A stretch of DNA of 64,000 bases from Halotia wernerae (GCA_034931985.1 JAYGHB010000006.1:66528-130527); one strand, 5' to 3'; shown: positions 1 to 9,784, numbered from the stretch's first letter. Numbers and translations: made by a program. Notes: a model not told the origin generated them from the letters alone.

Positions 1-2340
1 GTGTGGTGCAAAAGGAGCTAGCAATACTACCAAAGTCTGAATACCTTCTGCATAAATTGGAGAATTTTGGCAGTTAGCATCAGTTAAGGCATTACTCAAC
101 TTCATCAATTCTGAAACAGCTGTATTGAATTGATATTCGTCCTCCAAGTCTTCTGTAACTGCTTTGATAGCAGTGTGAATAGACAACCGCAATTCCTTTT
201 CTGGCTTAGTTAAATCATCAAGTTGAGCTTTTTTACGGGATACTCCAGCAGCAACATAATCGCTCACCAAGCGCCATACCCGATTTAAAAACCGGAATTG
301 TCCTTCGACATCGGCTTCATCCCATTCCAAATCCTTTTCTGGCGGCGCTTTGAACAAAATGAACATCCGCGCTGTGTCTATACCATATTTGGCAATTACG
401 TCTTCTGGCGCTACACCGTTACCCTTAGATTTGGACATGGTAGCGTACAGGCGTTGCAGTGGTTCACCTGTTTGGGGGTCACGAGGATCACTTGCATTCA
501 CAAGATGAGAGGGAATCCACTTATCTTTACCCCCCTTATTGGGATTCAGGTAAGTTAAACCCTGCACCATACCTTGAGTTAACAAACGTTGAAATGGTTC
601 GTCAAAATTCAGCAAGCCTCTATCCCGCAATACTTTAGTAAAGAACCGTGAATATAATAAATGTAAAATCGCGTTTTCAATTCCACCCACATATTGATCA
701 ACCGGCATCCATTCATTAGTTTTACTAAAATCGAAAACCTGCTGTTCGTTATTGGCATCAGGAAACCGCAAGAAATACCACGAGGAATCAATAAAGGTAT
801 CCATCGTATCGGTTTCCCGCTTGGCTGGTGTCCCACAAGTTGGACAAGGTACATTTACCCAGCTTGCCATCTGAGTCAACGGTGAACCGCCGCGTCCGGT
901 AAATTCTACCTCTTCTGGTAACTGCACTGGCAAATCTTTGTCAGGAACAGGCACTATTCCACAACTAGGACAATGAATTACTGGTATAGGTGCGCCCCAA
1001 TACCGTTGCCGTGAAATTAACCAATCCCGCAAGCGATATTGTACCCTTTCTTTACCAAAACCTTGTTCTTGGGCGTATTTAACGATCGCTTCTTTCGCAT
1101 CCCCAGAAGCCATACCAGTAAATGACCCAGAATTAATTAAAACACCTGGTTCGGTGTATGCCTTGTTGTACTTTACTAAGACAAGTTGTGTAACTTCATC
1201 TGTATCTGATGTTGGAGTTAAGTCAAAACCTACAACATCGTCGGGCGCAGCAATCACAAACTCAATCAGCAAATCATAAGCTTGGGCAAACTTAAAGTCC
1301 CGTACATCGTGTGCCGGTACACCCATCACTGCCCCAGTACCATATTCATACAGTACATAGTCAGCAATCCAGATAGGCACTTCTTCCCCTGTAAATGGGT
1401 TAATTGCCTTACCACCAGTCGGAATCCCGCGCTTGGGTTTGTCTTCGGCAGTACGTTCTAATTCACTTTGATGGGAAACTTCTTGAATAAAGGTTTCTAC
1501 TGCTGCTTGTTGTTCTTTGGTGGTGACGCGATTTGTTAAAGGATGTTCTGGTGCTAATACTACGTAGCTAACACCATAAACAGTATCTGGGCGAGTAGTA
1601 TACACACCAATTTTTTCATTCATCCCCACAATGGGAAATTCTAAATACGCCCCTGTGGATTTACCAATCCAATTGGCCTGCATTAATTTGACGCGTTCCG
1701 GCCATCCTGTTAATTTATCCAGGTCATTGAGCAATTCTTCGGCGTAGTCGGTAATCTTCAAAAACCACTGTCGCAACAATTTGCGCTCAACTATCGCCCC
1801 ACTGCGCCAAGAACGCCCTTCATTATCAACTTGCTCGTTAGCCAGTACAGTTTGGTCAATCGGGTCCCAGTTTACCGCTGCTTCTTTTTGGTAAGCTAAC
1901 CCCGCTTGCAAAAATTGCAAGAAAATCCATTGTGTCCACTTGTAATAATCTGGTGAACAGGTAGCAATTTCGTTGTCCCAGTCGATGGATAAACCCAGAT
2001 GCTGCAATTGCTGCCGCATTTGGGTCATATTTTGATCAGTCCACTTAGCGGGCGGAACTCCTCGGTCAATGGCAGCATTTTCGGCTGGTAAACCAAAGGC
2101 ATCCCAACCCATAGGATGCAGCACCCGATATCCTTGCATTCGCTTGAGGCGGGCAATCACATCAGTAATTGTGTAATTACGGACATGACCCATATGCAGG
2201 CTACCAGATGGGTAGGGAAACATGGACAGAGCATAGAATTTTGGCTTATTGCTATCTATAGGTGTCTTGTCTAAGCCGTGTTCTGTCCATGTATTTTGCC
2301 ATTTTTCCTCAATTGCTGCCGGGTTATATCGGGAATCCAC
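1..2340 (-). CDS. leuS: Leucyl-tRNA synthetase, C-terminus cut by window edge
   Basis: Charges tRNA-Leu with leucine in the cytoplasm. I translated the minus strand by hand: it is open from the GTG at 2340 to base 1 (780 codons). The protein begins VDSRYNPAAIEEKW, typical of cyanobacterial LeuS. The class I signatures are present: HMGH at residues 49-52 and MSKSKGN near residue 633. The CP1 editing insertion (with TTRPDT) lies between them. An AGGAGA ribosome site sits 8 bases before the GTG; the nearby ATG at 2349 is out of frame and soon stops, so GTG is preferred. The family is about 860 residues long, so roughly 80-90 C-terminal residues lie outside the window. Divergent from the gene at 2551. 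Confidence 0.96.
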   Translation of the reverse strand, partial: MDSRYNPAAIEEKWQNTWTEHGLDKTPIDSNKPKFYALSMFPYPSGSLHMGHVRNYTITDVIARLKRMQGYRVLHPMGWDAFGLPAENAAIDRGVPPAKWTDQNMTQMRQQLQHLGLSIDWDNEIATCSPDYYKWTQWIFLQFLQAGLAYQKEAAVNWDPIDQTVLANEQVDNEGRSWRSGAIVERKLLRQWFLKITDYAEELLNDLDKLTGWPERVKLMQANWIGKSTGAYLEFPIVGMNEKIGVYTTRPDTVYGVSYVVLAPEHPLTNRVTTKEQQAAVETFIQEVSHQSELERTAEDKPKRGIPTGGKAINPFTGEEVPIWIADYVLYEYGTGAVMGVPAHDVRDFKFAQAYDLLIEFVIAAPDDVVGFDLTPTSDTDEVTQLVLVKYNKAYTEPGVLINSGSFTGMASGDAKEAIVKYAQEQGFGKERVQYRLRDWLISRQRYWGAPIPVIHCPSCGIVPVPDKDLPVQLPEEVEFTGRGGSPLTQMASWVNVPCPTCGTPAKRETDTMDTFIDSSWYFLRFPDANNEQQVFDFSKTNEWMPVDQYVGGIENAILHLLYSRFFTKVLRDRGLLNFDEPFQRLLTQGMVQGLTYLNPNKGGKDKWIPSHLVNASDPRDPQTGEPLQRLYATMSKSKGNGVAPEDVIAKYGIDTARMFILFKAPPEKDLEWDEADVEGQFRFLNRVWRLVSDYVAAGVSRKKAQLDDLTKPEKELRLSIHTAIKAVTEDLEDEYQFNTAVSELMKLSNALTDANCQNSPIYAEGIQTLVVLLAPFAPH

Positions 2341-2402
2341 CAAACATTCTCCTACTGGACTTTATCTGTCTGCCTACATATTGTAGATGCTAGGCAAGAG
2401 AA

Positions 2403-2443
2403 TATAGCGGTTTTATATGGATGAAAGACACCACCCTAGACCC
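2403..2443 (+). repeat. Dispersed TATAGCGGTTTT repeat, copy 1
   Basis: Starts TATAGCGGTTTTATATGGAT and continues with GAAAGACACCACCCTAG. Similar blocks occur at 26338-26380 and, inverted, at 46029-46096. Noncoding; origin unknown. Confidence 0.5.
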
Positions 2444-2454
2444 ATTCGGACTTC

Positions 2455-2510
2455 GGCGTCAGCGCGACTCAACTGAGCGCTCGCCCAACGTCTCAGTCGA
2501 ACGCTGACGC
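2455..2510. repeat. GC-rich imperfect palindrome
   Basis: GCGTCAGCG at 2456-2464 pairs with CGCTGACGC at 2502-2510, and inner CGACT and AGTCG arms also pair. It lies in the leader between leuS and the 2551 gene and is GC-rich compared with its surroundings. It resembles the palindromic repeats of Nostoc-type genomes. Confidence 0.5.
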
Positions 2511-2550
2511 TCACGGCGGAAACCTAATCCCTTTTTTTCTTCATTAGAGG

Positions 2551-3006
2551 ATGTCTGAATCAAAAATAAAATTATCTCAACAAGTGCGGGTTTTTGTTTA
2601 CGGCACACTTAAACCAGGTGAAGCTAATTATCAAAGATACTGTGCTGGCAAGGTGTTAAATGCCCAAAGAGCAGTTGTCAAAGGTCAACTATTTACTTTG
2701 CCGTTGGGCTATCCAGCAATAACGCCTGGAGAATACTTTGTCCACGGTTATTTACTTTCGTTTGCCGATTTAAATATTTTAGATGCCTTAGACAAACTGG
2801 AAGATTACCAGCCTACTAGGCAAATGTCAGCAAACCTCTATAGTCGCCAAGAAGTTGAGATATACGATCACCAAGGTTTACCTCTCGGCCAAGCTTGGGT
2901 ATACTTCATGACTATAGAGCGAGTTTACCAATTAAAAGGCATTCTCCAACCTAATGGCTGGTGGAGTGGTTGTGGTTTAATCGCCCAGCAAAGTTACGAA
3001 TTGTAA
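2551..3006 (+). CDS. Gamma-glutamylcyclotransferase-like (AIG2/GGCT) protein
   Basis: A 151-residue protein of the gamma-glutamylcyclotransferase fold. VFVYGTLKPGE at residues 14-24 carries the substrate-binding YGTL motif. The family motif LDxLExY is seen at residues 80-86, with Glu84 in the position of the catalytic acid. Family members cleave gamma-glutamyl amino acids or amines to 5-oxoproline, but many bacterial paralogues are uncharacterised, so the substrate is unknown. The length matches the family and the ATG start fits. Divergent from leuS, with repeats in between; convergent with the anti-sigma gene at 3027. Confidence 0.85.
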   Translation: MSESKIKLSQQVRVFVYGTLKPGEANYQRYCAGKVLNAQRAVVKGQLFTLPLGYPAITPGEYFVHGYLLSFADLNILDALDKLEDYQPTRQMSANLYSRQEVEIYDHQGLPLGQAWVYFMTIERVYQLKGILQPNGWWSGCGLIAQQSYEL

Positions 3007-3026
3007 ATTCACTTACCGCTTGGCGA

Positions 3027-3644
3027 CTAATTAATGTTTTGTTCAATTTTCCTGAGTTCAGGCTGCTCACCATTGACTGGCTTTTCCGGAGAGGCTATTG
3101 CGGCTTTGGGAATTTCGATTACCGGATTATTTAAAGTCACCATCAGCGGTGAAGCAGGAGATACAGGCGTTGTTGTCGCTTGTGTCGATTCTGCTTTGGG
3201 TTTTTGTGCCAGTTGCAGTGTCCTGGATCCACCACCTGGTAGCAAGCCAGATACTGTACCAATGACACAAGCAGCAACGGCTGCACCGCCAAATAACCAA
3301 GCTAACCGAGAACGGCGGTGTAAACGCGCCATTACTTGCTGGACTCTTGCTTCTGGTGGTTGTTGGGCTGCTGGTACTGGGAGAGTTTGCAAGCCTTGCC
3401 GTAGCTTTAAGAGTCGGGCATACAAGCATTGAACTGAGGCATCGTTATCTAGCCATTCTTCTACTTGTCTGCTTTCGGCCGCTGTAACCTCACCATCAAG
3501 ATAAGCACTCAATAACTCGAAGCGATCGCGCTTCACCATATCCATAGCACCCGTTGATTCATTGGTATGATGATCCATTCCATCTGACAATTTTTTAGTA
3601 AGTTGAGAGGGGGAAGAATCGTAAAACTGAGAATCAGTAGTCAT
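3027..3644 (-). CDS. Anti-sigma factor, single-pass membrane protein
   Basis: A 205-residue protein lying 155 bases downstream of the ECF sigma gene on the same strand. Residues 41-90 (RFELLSAYLDGEVTAAE...) match the anti-sigma domain that clamps region 2/4 of ECF sigma factors. One membrane segment spans about 114-135 (LAWLFGGAAVAACVIGTVSG). The rest is a Pro/Thr-rich periplasmic tail. No HxxxCxxC zinc motif is visible, so it would be a non-zinc type. Inference: it holds the sigma factor at the membrane and releases it on envelope or light stress, as for the cyanobacterial SigG/anti-SigG pair. Confidence 0.85.
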   Translation of the reverse strand: MTTDSQFYDSSPSQLTKKLSDGMDHHTNESTGAMDMVKRDRFELLSAYLDGEVTAAESRQVEEWLDNDASVQCLYARLLKLRQGLQTLPVPAAQQPPEARVQQVMARLHRRSRLAWLFGGAAVAACVIGTVSGLLPGGGSRTLQLAQKPKAESTQATTTPVSPASPLMVTLNNPVIEIPKAAIASPEKPVNGEQPELRKIEQNIN

Positions 3645-3799
3645 CTTAACATTATTACCAATTCATACGCGGGTAAAAGGAGCCAGCCATCCTGAGAAAT
3701 TGATCAATTTTCTTCCTAATGGCGTAGTGTTATACATTTCATCATCATTCTTAATCAATTCTTAAATTCTGCCCCTAGGCAGAGGAAAGATATTGTAAG

Positions 3800-4456
3800 T
3801 TAGATGTCTAAATAATTTTGCAACTGAGCTTGCAACCTAGATCTAGCTCTGGCTATTCTCGACTTCACTGTTCCCAAAGAAACACCAGTGATTTCGGCAA
3901 TTTCTTCATAAGCCATACCTTCGATTTCTCGCAGGACAATAGTAGTACGAAACACCTCTGGTAAATCCGCGATCGCCTCCCGCAGTTGATCATAAAATTC
4001 TCTAGTTGTAAGTTCTTCTTCGGGACCGGGAGTATCTCCAGCAATTTCCCAATCCATTTCGCCGTCTTCTAGCGAACGGGGAGCATCTAATGACAAAGGA
4101 CTGGCAACTCGCTTGCGTTTACGCAACTCATCGTAAAACAAGTTGGTCGCAATCCGGCTTAACCAGCCTCGAAACTTAGCCGGCTCTTGCAATCGGTTAA
4201 CATTTCGATACACTCGAATCCAAACTTCTTGAGCCAAATCGGCTCTGTCAGCCCAATCTGGAGCCAGGTGATACAAAACCCTATCGACTTGGGTTTGATA
4301 GCGGCGCAATAGCTCTGCAAACGCAGCACGATCTGGACGCAGCCCTACTTGACAGCGCAAAATTAGATCGTGATTAGATAGTTTGTCAACTTGCACCGAT
4401 GCTTCCGGATACCTCGCATCAACCGTTGACCAGGATACAGTAATCGATTGACTCAT
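3800..4456 (-). CDS. sigG: ECF (group 3) RNA polymerase sigma factor, SigG type
   Basis: A 218-residue sigma-70 family factor of the extracytoplasmic-function class. Region 2 covers about residues 44-113, with WLSRIATNLFYDELRKRKR as the -10 recognition part. Region 4 covers about 155-212, with a helix-turn-helix at 183-205 (YEEIAEITGVSLGTVKSRI). Regions 1 and 3 are absent. The sequence resembles the SigG/RpoE subgroup conserved in cyanobacteria. It is followed by an anti-sigma gene, which supports membrane-stress control. The 1.1 kb upstream spacer may hold its promoter, probably partly autoregulated; this is inference. Confidence 0.92.
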   Translation of the reverse strand: MSQSITVSWSTVDARYPEASVQVDKLSNHDLILRCQVGLRPDRAAFAELLRRYQTQVDRVLYHLAPDWADRADLAQEVWIRVYRNVNRLQEPAKFRGWLSRIATNLFYDELRKRKRVASPLSLDAPRSLEDGEMDWEIAGDTPGPEEELTTREFYDQLREAIADLPEVFRTTIVLREIEGMAYEEIAEITGVSLGTVKSRIARARSRLQAQLQNYLDI

Positions 4457-5606
4457 AGATCGTACTGGCTTATAAATTATCCCTTTCTATTAGACCTGCT
4501 AATGAGCATGATGTTCCTGCATCAGGGACGGATTTACGACTGGAACAATCAGGTATATAAATTTATGTACGTCCATGACTACAAAAAAAGTGACTTTTTC
4601 CGCAAAGCGTTTATATAGTTGCTCTTTTAGCCATTATTCATTATCGGTCAAGACACAGCAATGTTACGTATAGCTGTGCAGCTAACAGCATCTAACCATC
4701 TACTCTTGATAAATAACATAACCTATGCATAGCAAAGATGAGAGATGAAAGACTTAGCCACCTGATTGAAAGTGGCTCCTCGCTCCAGTAGTTGTTTATT
4801 CTTTGTGGTACGCTGGAATGAAAATTTTGCTAATAACATCGTTGGTAACAATTTATTCTTTCATATAGCTGAAGTATGATGGCAAAGATAATGTTAAATT
4901 AAGAAGTGCCAATAGTCTCTTTTTCTAAAACACTGATTTTGTCAATTGAGGACTTAGGCTTATTGGAATTACATTCCCTAAATCTCAGTCTCATGATAGA
5001 CAAAAGCCAATTTATGAGCATCTATTTTGAATACTAAATTGGTGTTTTAGAACCTTTTAAATGCCTCCAATTATTAAAGTAAAACTTCCTTCTGGTAAAT
5101 GCTTCATTGATGCTTAAAGGTTTTATATCTAGGTCAAGTCCGAAATTTTTGTAATTGAGGCGATTGTAGCTACCAAGATGTTATTTTTCAGGTTTTGTTA
5201 CCAAAATTGTTGTTGAATTTTGTGTGTTTTGCTGGTAGCTAGCACCTGTCTTAGTTTGATCGGGTACACGGACTTGAAAAAATAAATTGAGGGAAAATGT
5301 AATCGTCACTGCTAGCAATAGTTTTTCAAACATGATCTTTCTCCCACCCACACCATTAATGATTGATTGCTGTACTTGGAAAGTTCCACAGACAAGTCTG
5401 ATTAAAGTCAGCCTCCGTGTAGAACTAGTGATGAATAAAGTTTTTCACCAAGAGTTTTGTATACGGGGATGTCAGCATAGCTTTAGTTTGCCCAATGGTA
5501 TTAGAAGAGTTATAAGGGAACAGATAAGAATTGATAAATTCTTGATAATTAGATCATGAGCGCATCCAATTACTCATTTGGATATGTCAGGGATAAACAA
5601 TAGGCG
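4457..5606. other. Long AT-rich intergenic region, no gene supported
   Basis: About 1,150 bases between the divergent sigma gene and the L,D-transpeptidase. The only open frame of any size (5287-5559, from a TTG) has no recognisable domain or ribosome site. The main structure seen is the nested inverted repeat at 5135-5276, listed separately. Confidence 0.6.
5135..5276. repeat. Nested inverted repeat, MITE-like
   Basis: Outer arms CAAGTCCG (5135-5142) and CGGACTTG (5269-5276) enclose inner arms GTAGCTACC (5166-5174) and GGTAGCTA (5234-5241). The span is 142 bases and noncoding. The arrangement suggests a small non-autonomous element or a stem-forming leader. No clear target duplication was seen. 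Confidence 0.4.
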
Positions 5607-6446
5607 ATGGCAATGGTAAGAAATGAATCTGTAGCGCGTATAGTAATGTTTCTCTGTTTTGGCACAGCCATCTTATCGCTAGCTGTCCATTGGCGCGTCA
5701 CTTCAACTCTAGGCCAGTTTGAGAAGCCTACCTCCACCACAGGAAATCGTCTTGATAGCTTTCCAGGAAACTTTGGTGGTAGTCTAGGGCAAACTGCTTT
5801 AGGTGCGTCTACACCGCCTGGGGAAAACACCCAAAAAAAACCTGCCCAGAGAACTTCTACACCGAAATCTTCTACTATCAAACCTGATAATACATTGGGG
5901 AAAGTAAGCCAAAATGTAGCTGAAGTAACTGATGTGTCCAAAAACACACGACTATTAGCGCCAGGGCAAAAGCAGAAGCCAAATGAGGATAACCAGCCTA
6001 AGTTCTCATTACTCCAGTTTTTACCTCAACAAAAATCATCCAATAGACTGGGATTGATGAAAACGCAAGTAGTGGTTGATTTAAGCGATCGCCGTACTTA
6101 CGTTTATGCAGGAGATATAGTCACGGCCAGCTACCCGATTGCTGTAGGTAAGCAAGGTTGGGAGACACCCACCGGTTCTTTCCCAGTGAGACATAAGCAA
6201 CATGATCCTATTTGGCGTCACCCAATCACGGGTAAAGTCTTTCCGGCAGGTGCTGATAGTCCTTTGGGAGAGCGATGGATTGGTTTTTGGTCAGATGGAC
6301 GTAACGAAATTGGCTTCCACGGCACGCCAGATATCCACTTGCTAGGAACTGCTATCTCCCACGGCTGTTTAAGAATGCGTAATGCTGATGTTCGCTTATT
6401 GTATGAGCAGGTGAAGGTAGGCACACTTGTAACAGTGCGCGATTAA
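5607..6446 (+). CDS. L,D-transpeptidase (YkuD family)
   Basis: A 279-residue envelope enzyme that makes 3-3 peptidoglycan crosslinks or attaches proteins to peptidoglycan. An N-terminal membrane anchor or signal lies at residues 12-28. A low-complexity Pro/Thr/Lys linker follows (about 40-145), then the YkuD domain (about 152-278). The catalytic motif HGT...SHGCLRM is present: His238, then Ser251-His252-Gly253-Cys254 with Cys254 as nucleophile. The repeated PTGSFPV segment (188-194) is also typical. Convergent with the ComFB gene across a shared terminator. Confidence 0.92.
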   Translation: MAMVRNESVARIVMFLCFGTAILSLAVHWRVTSTLGQFEKPTSTTGNRLDSFPGNFGGSLGQTALGASTPPGENTQKKPAQRTSTPKSSTIKPDNTLGKVSQNVAEVTDVSKNTRLLAPGQKQKPNEDNQPKFSLLQFLPQQKSSNRLGLMKTQVVVDLSDRRTYVYAGDIVTASYPIAVGKQGWETPTGSFPVRHKQHDPIWRHPITGKVFPAGADSPLGERWIGFWSDGRNEIGFHGTPDIHLLGTAISHGCLRMRNADVRLLYEQVKVGTLVTVRD

Positions 6447-6451
6447 ATAAA

Positions 6452-6487
6452 TCGAAAGTTGAGAGTACGCATACTCTTAACTTTCGA
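6452..6487. terminator. Bidirectional hairpin terminator
   Basis: Arms 6452-6467 (TCGAAAGTTGAGAGTA) and 6472-6487 pair with one mismatch around a 4-base loop. It sits between the convergent genes ending at 6446 and 6498, with A/T runs on both sides, so it can serve both strands. Confidence 0.8.
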
Positions 6488-6497
6488 CTATTTAATC

Positions 6498-7061
6498 TCA
6501 ATCTTGCCCATCTGATTTTTGTTCAAAGTTAGGTGCGTAAGCTTGGAGTAAAGCACTAACTTGGCGCACAACTTCATTGCCAGTGTTTTTGCCCAATGCC
6601 TGCCTTTCTGGGAAGAAACTAGGTCGATCTAGGTAACGACTGATCGCCTCATTGACTTGTTGAGAAATTAGGTCTTTTAGTTCGGCTTGAGCGCGCTGAC
6701 GCTGGTAGTTAGCACCTTCTTCGGTGGTAGCATACAAAGGTGGAAGCCTGTTGAGGCCATAAGCAGCAATATCTCCTACATCAAGGGAGCTTTCGCTGGT
6801 AGCTTCAATTTCTGCTACTCTGGCGATCGCCTCGGTTAGTACCAATTCTTCCATGACGTTAATGAATTGTTTGCGAGGTACCGCCACTACCTCACCAGTC
6901 AATAGCGATCCCATTAGTCGATCTAACGCCATGTACTCTTCAATTGAGAGTTCCGACGCGTTATCACAGATTCGCCCGACTTCTGCTTCCATTGCTGGTG
7001 TGAGATAACCATCCTGGAGAGCTTGTTCTACAATTTTTTCAATACTCATAACGCTCATCAT
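6498..7061 (-). CDS. ComFB-family protein with N-terminal helical module
   Basis: A 187-residue protein. Residues 65-150 match the late-competence ComFB family: INVMEELV at 67-74, the segment DVGDIAAYGLNRLPPLYATT, then a helical tail. Established knowledge: ComFB-domain proteins in cyanobacteria have been linked to c-di-GMP binding and to competence or motility. The first 62 residues form a separate module (IEKIVEQALQDGYLT...) that also occurs alone in the small protein at 29521. Classical ComFB Cys residues are not evident apart from Cys32. The start may instead be the ATG four codons later. Confidence 0.8.
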   Translation of the reverse strand: MMSVMSIEKIVEQALQDGYLTPAMEAEVGRICDNASELSIEEYMALDRLMGSLLTGEVVAVPRKQFINVMEELVLTEAIARVAEIEATSESSLDVGDIAAYGLNRLPPLYATTEEGANYQRQRAQAELKDLISQQVNEAISRYLDRPSFFPERQALGKNTGNEVVRQVSALLQAYAPNFEQKSDGQD

Positions 7062-7175
7062 TCTTAAGGCAACACAAGCAAGGTAGGGACGGTATCAATT
7101 CAATTTATTTTGCTTAATTGTGAGCAAAATATATCTAAAATTATGTGTAGACACGGTTAATTTGTGCCGTCTCTA

Positions 7176-8111
7176 CTATTCAACTCCATCGAATCGCCAG
7201 GGCACTGGATCAACTGCTTGCCCATTAACATATAGACCCCAGTGCAAATGGGGCCCTGTGGAAGCACCTGTAGACCCAACTGCACCAATTAATTGGCCAG
7301 TTTTTACAATATCGCCTTCTTTGACATTAATGCGACTGAGGTGCATAAAAATGCTGACCACTCCCTGACCGTGGTCAATGCCAACTACGTTACCGTGAAC
7401 CCGGAACCCTTGGGATACTGTGCCTACCAAAGCAACTCGCCCAGCGGCTGGGGCAACTACAGGCGAACCCGCAGCACCAGCGTAGTCAACGCCACGATGG
7501 TAGTAGTCATTGGCAAATTTACCATTATAGTAGCGACGTACACCATAAATAGTACTAATCCGCCCTCCATTTGGTTTCCCAAATGAACCATTCCAATACT
7601 TTTGCGGTGTTTGTAACGCCTTAAAAGCTGCTACACGCTTGAGTTCATACTCGGTAGCTCCGTCTGCGGATTTACCTGGTGGTAAAGTAATGCGTTGTAC
7701 GGGGAATTTACGATTACGGACTGTCACTGCCAAGTTTTGCACCTGACCATCACCTGAAATCTTCAGTTTTTTGATTCCAGCTGTTTCTACTGGAGTTGTG
7801 GGGACAAAAGCCCGATACTTATTGGGGGCAATTGCAAACGCTGGGTACGTTTTTTCGCCAATAGCTACTGTTGGATTACTACCGTTATCAGGATTATCTA
7901 GATTAATAACCACAGATAGCGTATCTCCTAACTCAGGATTACTCGGTGTCACCTTTACTTGTAAAGCATCGGCGGGCAATGCCAAAGTTATAGGTACAGA
8001 GGCAAATATGCCCATGAATAAGTTTGTGATCTGGCGATGGGGTTTTTCGCCTGTAATGTCAAGACAGAGCAACTTGTTTTCGGAGTTTCTAGTGCGATCC
8101 TTAGTAGTCAT
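7176..8111 (-). CDS. M23-family peptidoglycan endopeptidase
   Basis: A secreted zinc peptidase that cleaves peptidoglycan cross-bridges. Counting from the ATG at 8111 (311 residues), a hydrophobic signal segment lies near 30-47, ending ALPADA. An all-beta domain follows, and the LytM/M23 domain is C-terminal. Zinc and catalytic residues are visible: His205 and Asp209 in YYHRGVDYAG, His257, and HLHWG with His288 and His290. The open frame extends 23 codons to a TTG at 8180, but the ATG gives a normal signal peptide. Family members with all these residues are active hydrolases rather than EnvC-like activators. Confidence 0.88.
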   Translation of the reverse strand: MTTKDRTRNSENKLLCLDITGEKPHRQITNLFMGIFASVPITLALPADALQVKVTPSNPELGDTLSVVINLDNPDNGSNPTVAIGEKTYPAFAIAPNKYRAFVPTTPVETAGIKKLKISGDGQVQNLAVTVRNRKFPVQRITLPPGKSADGATEYELKRVAAFKALQTPQKYWNGSFGKPNGGRISTIYGVRRYYNGKFANDYYHRGVDYAGAAGSPVVAPAAGRVALVGTVSQGFRVHGNVVGIDHGQGVVSIFMHLSRINVKEGDIVKTGQLIGAVGSTGASTGPHLHWGLYVNGQAVDPVPWRFDGVE

Positions 8112-8457
8112 AGAGCTATAAAACAACTTCTTACTTTCTGTTGACCAACAGACTAGCTTTTGGAAGCTAGTGTTTCCCAACCGAAGTAGAGATTTTTAAA
8201 ACAGTATATAGTGTTAAGTGATATCAAGCAGCATCCTAAGAACTAAACTATACTAGCTCAGCCGATCGCATCTTGGGGAAAATAAATCTCTTAATCCCAA
8301 AGGACATTGAATTTAGACGGATTTAACACAGAGGGACGGGGAATAATATTTTTCGACTCTACTCATTCCTATCTAAATCTATTAGATAATTTTCGCTAGT
8401 ATTGGCACAAATATATTTAAAGTTAATCCAGCAGTACATGTTTCAGGCAGACAGGCA
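8112..8457. other. Divergent promoter region
   Basis: About 346 AT-rich bases between the M23 peptidase and the SPOR-like gene, which diverge. It must hold both promoters. No operator or repeat was recognised. Confidence 0.5.
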
Positions 8458-9708
8458 ATGAGTCAAAATCCACCGATAGACTCCGGTACTCAATCGTCAA
8501 AAACATCTGGGTTGAAGCCAGCATTAGCAGCAGCATTGGCGAGTTTAGAAGTGCAGCTAGATCAAGAGTTAACCCGATACCGACGCACACGAATTGGCAC
8601 AAGGACACCAAATCAGTCCCGCGTGGGCAATTACATCAGTAGTCAACCCCAAGAATTGACAGATATGACTGTGACAGTAGGCAAAACTCAGCCATCTGGA
8701 GCAGAAATTAAAACTAATACACCGCCTATTTCTGTGCCTGATGAGGCTCCTCAAGAGAAGCCAGCACCAGTTACGATCATTAAGACTGAGGCACTGGATA
8801 ATTCTGAAGCATTTCTTAATTCTGAGTCTACCGAAGCCCAAGTCCCACTGCCCCCGCTTAGTTCTAGCAGTATTGTACCTGCGGCAGTTAAGCCTATTCA
8901 AGACGATCACCTCACCCAGGTAAATGGCACTGCTAAACAGCCAGATGACTACTTGGAATCGAGTGAAGCACTATTGCGAAGTTTGACAGATGAACAACCG
9001 CGAACCAGTAAGCCCAATAATTCTAGCGATAGTCTGCTATCACCTTTGGGTATAGGCTCTATGCTGCTGCTATTAGTAGCGAGTCTTACTTTAGGTTACG
9101 TAGTTTTCAATCCTAAAAGCTTGCCTCAGTTGAATCTAGGCAAATTGTTTAACGGCAACTCGTCTTCGGGCGTGGCAAATGCTCCGGAAATTGTCAGTAA
9201 TCCTCAACCTCAGCCCCAGCCAGAGATTACATCCATACCCAAGTATCCCAATTTAGCCGCTAAAGAGTTTCCAGAGGTGAAAGATCCCAATGATATAGTC
9301 GGCTTACAACCCAAATATCAACCAATTCCTACAGCACCGCCCAACCCTATTATTGCTCAAACGCCGAGTAATCCTCTATTGGTAGAGCCACTGCCACAGA
9401 TACAACAACCTTTGCCGCCTTTAAATTCGCCCTCAATACCCACGGTAAAACCCTCACCCCAACCAACTACAACTCCACCACAGGCAAGTGCCCAAATCAC
9501 ACCCGCAGCAGATGGGTTTTATCATATAGTGACGGACAATCAAAGCGATCGCGCCCTAGCCGCAGCCCGAAAAGTAGTCCCCGATGCTTATTTATCACGT
9601 AGTCAAAAATTGATTTATTTGGGTTCTTTGAAGACAAAAGAGCAAGCACTCCAAAGGTTGCAACAGCTACAGGCTAAGGGAATTAAAGCACGGGTACAAC
9701 AGCCATGA
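8458..9708 (+). CDS. Membrane protein with SPOR-like C-terminal domain
   Basis: A 416-residue protein with three parts. A cytoplasmic low-complexity N-terminus (about 1-195) is followed by one membrane segment near 200-217 (GSMLLLLVASLTLGYVVF). A long Pro/Gln/Asn-rich linker leads to a C-terminal domain of about 70 residues (FYHIVTDN...LIYLGSLKTKEQALQRLQQL). That domain has the shape and spacing of a SPOR repeat, which binds denuded glycan at division sites. The Pro-rich linker is long enough to span the periplasm. The specific role is unknown; a link to septal or envelope growth is inference, supported by the adjacent peptidase. Confidence 0.65.
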   Translation: MSQNPPIDSGTQSSKTSGLKPALAAALASLEVQLDQELTRYRRTRIGTRTPNQSRVGNYISSQPQELTDMTVTVGKTQPSGAEIKTNTPPISVPDEAPQEKPAPVTIIKTEALDNSEAFLNSESTEAQVPLPPLSSSSIVPAAVKPIQDDHLTQVNGTAKQPDDYLESSEALLRSLTDEQPRTSKPNNSSDSLLSPLGIGSMLLLLVASLTLGYVVFNPKSLPQLNLGKLFNGNSSSGVANAPEIVSNPQPQPQPEITSIPKYPNLAAKEFPEVKDPNDIVGLQPKYQPIPTAPPNPIIAQTPSNPLLVEPLPQIQQPLPPLNSPSIPTVKPSPQPTTTPPQASAQITPAADGFYHIVTDNQSDRALAAARKVVPDAYLSRSQKLIYLGSLKTKEQALQRLQQLQAKGIKARVQQP

Positions 9709-9784
9709 GTTGTAAAAATCTACGATAGGATGAGGAAAACATCTATAAAACGCCCTACCTGTTGACTGATCAAAAACGAAAAAT

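Noticed and set aside
5287..5559. 90-codon open frame before the L,D-transpeptidase
   Set aside because: Begins at TTG, no ribosome site, no recognisable domain, composition like the surrounding noncoding DNA.
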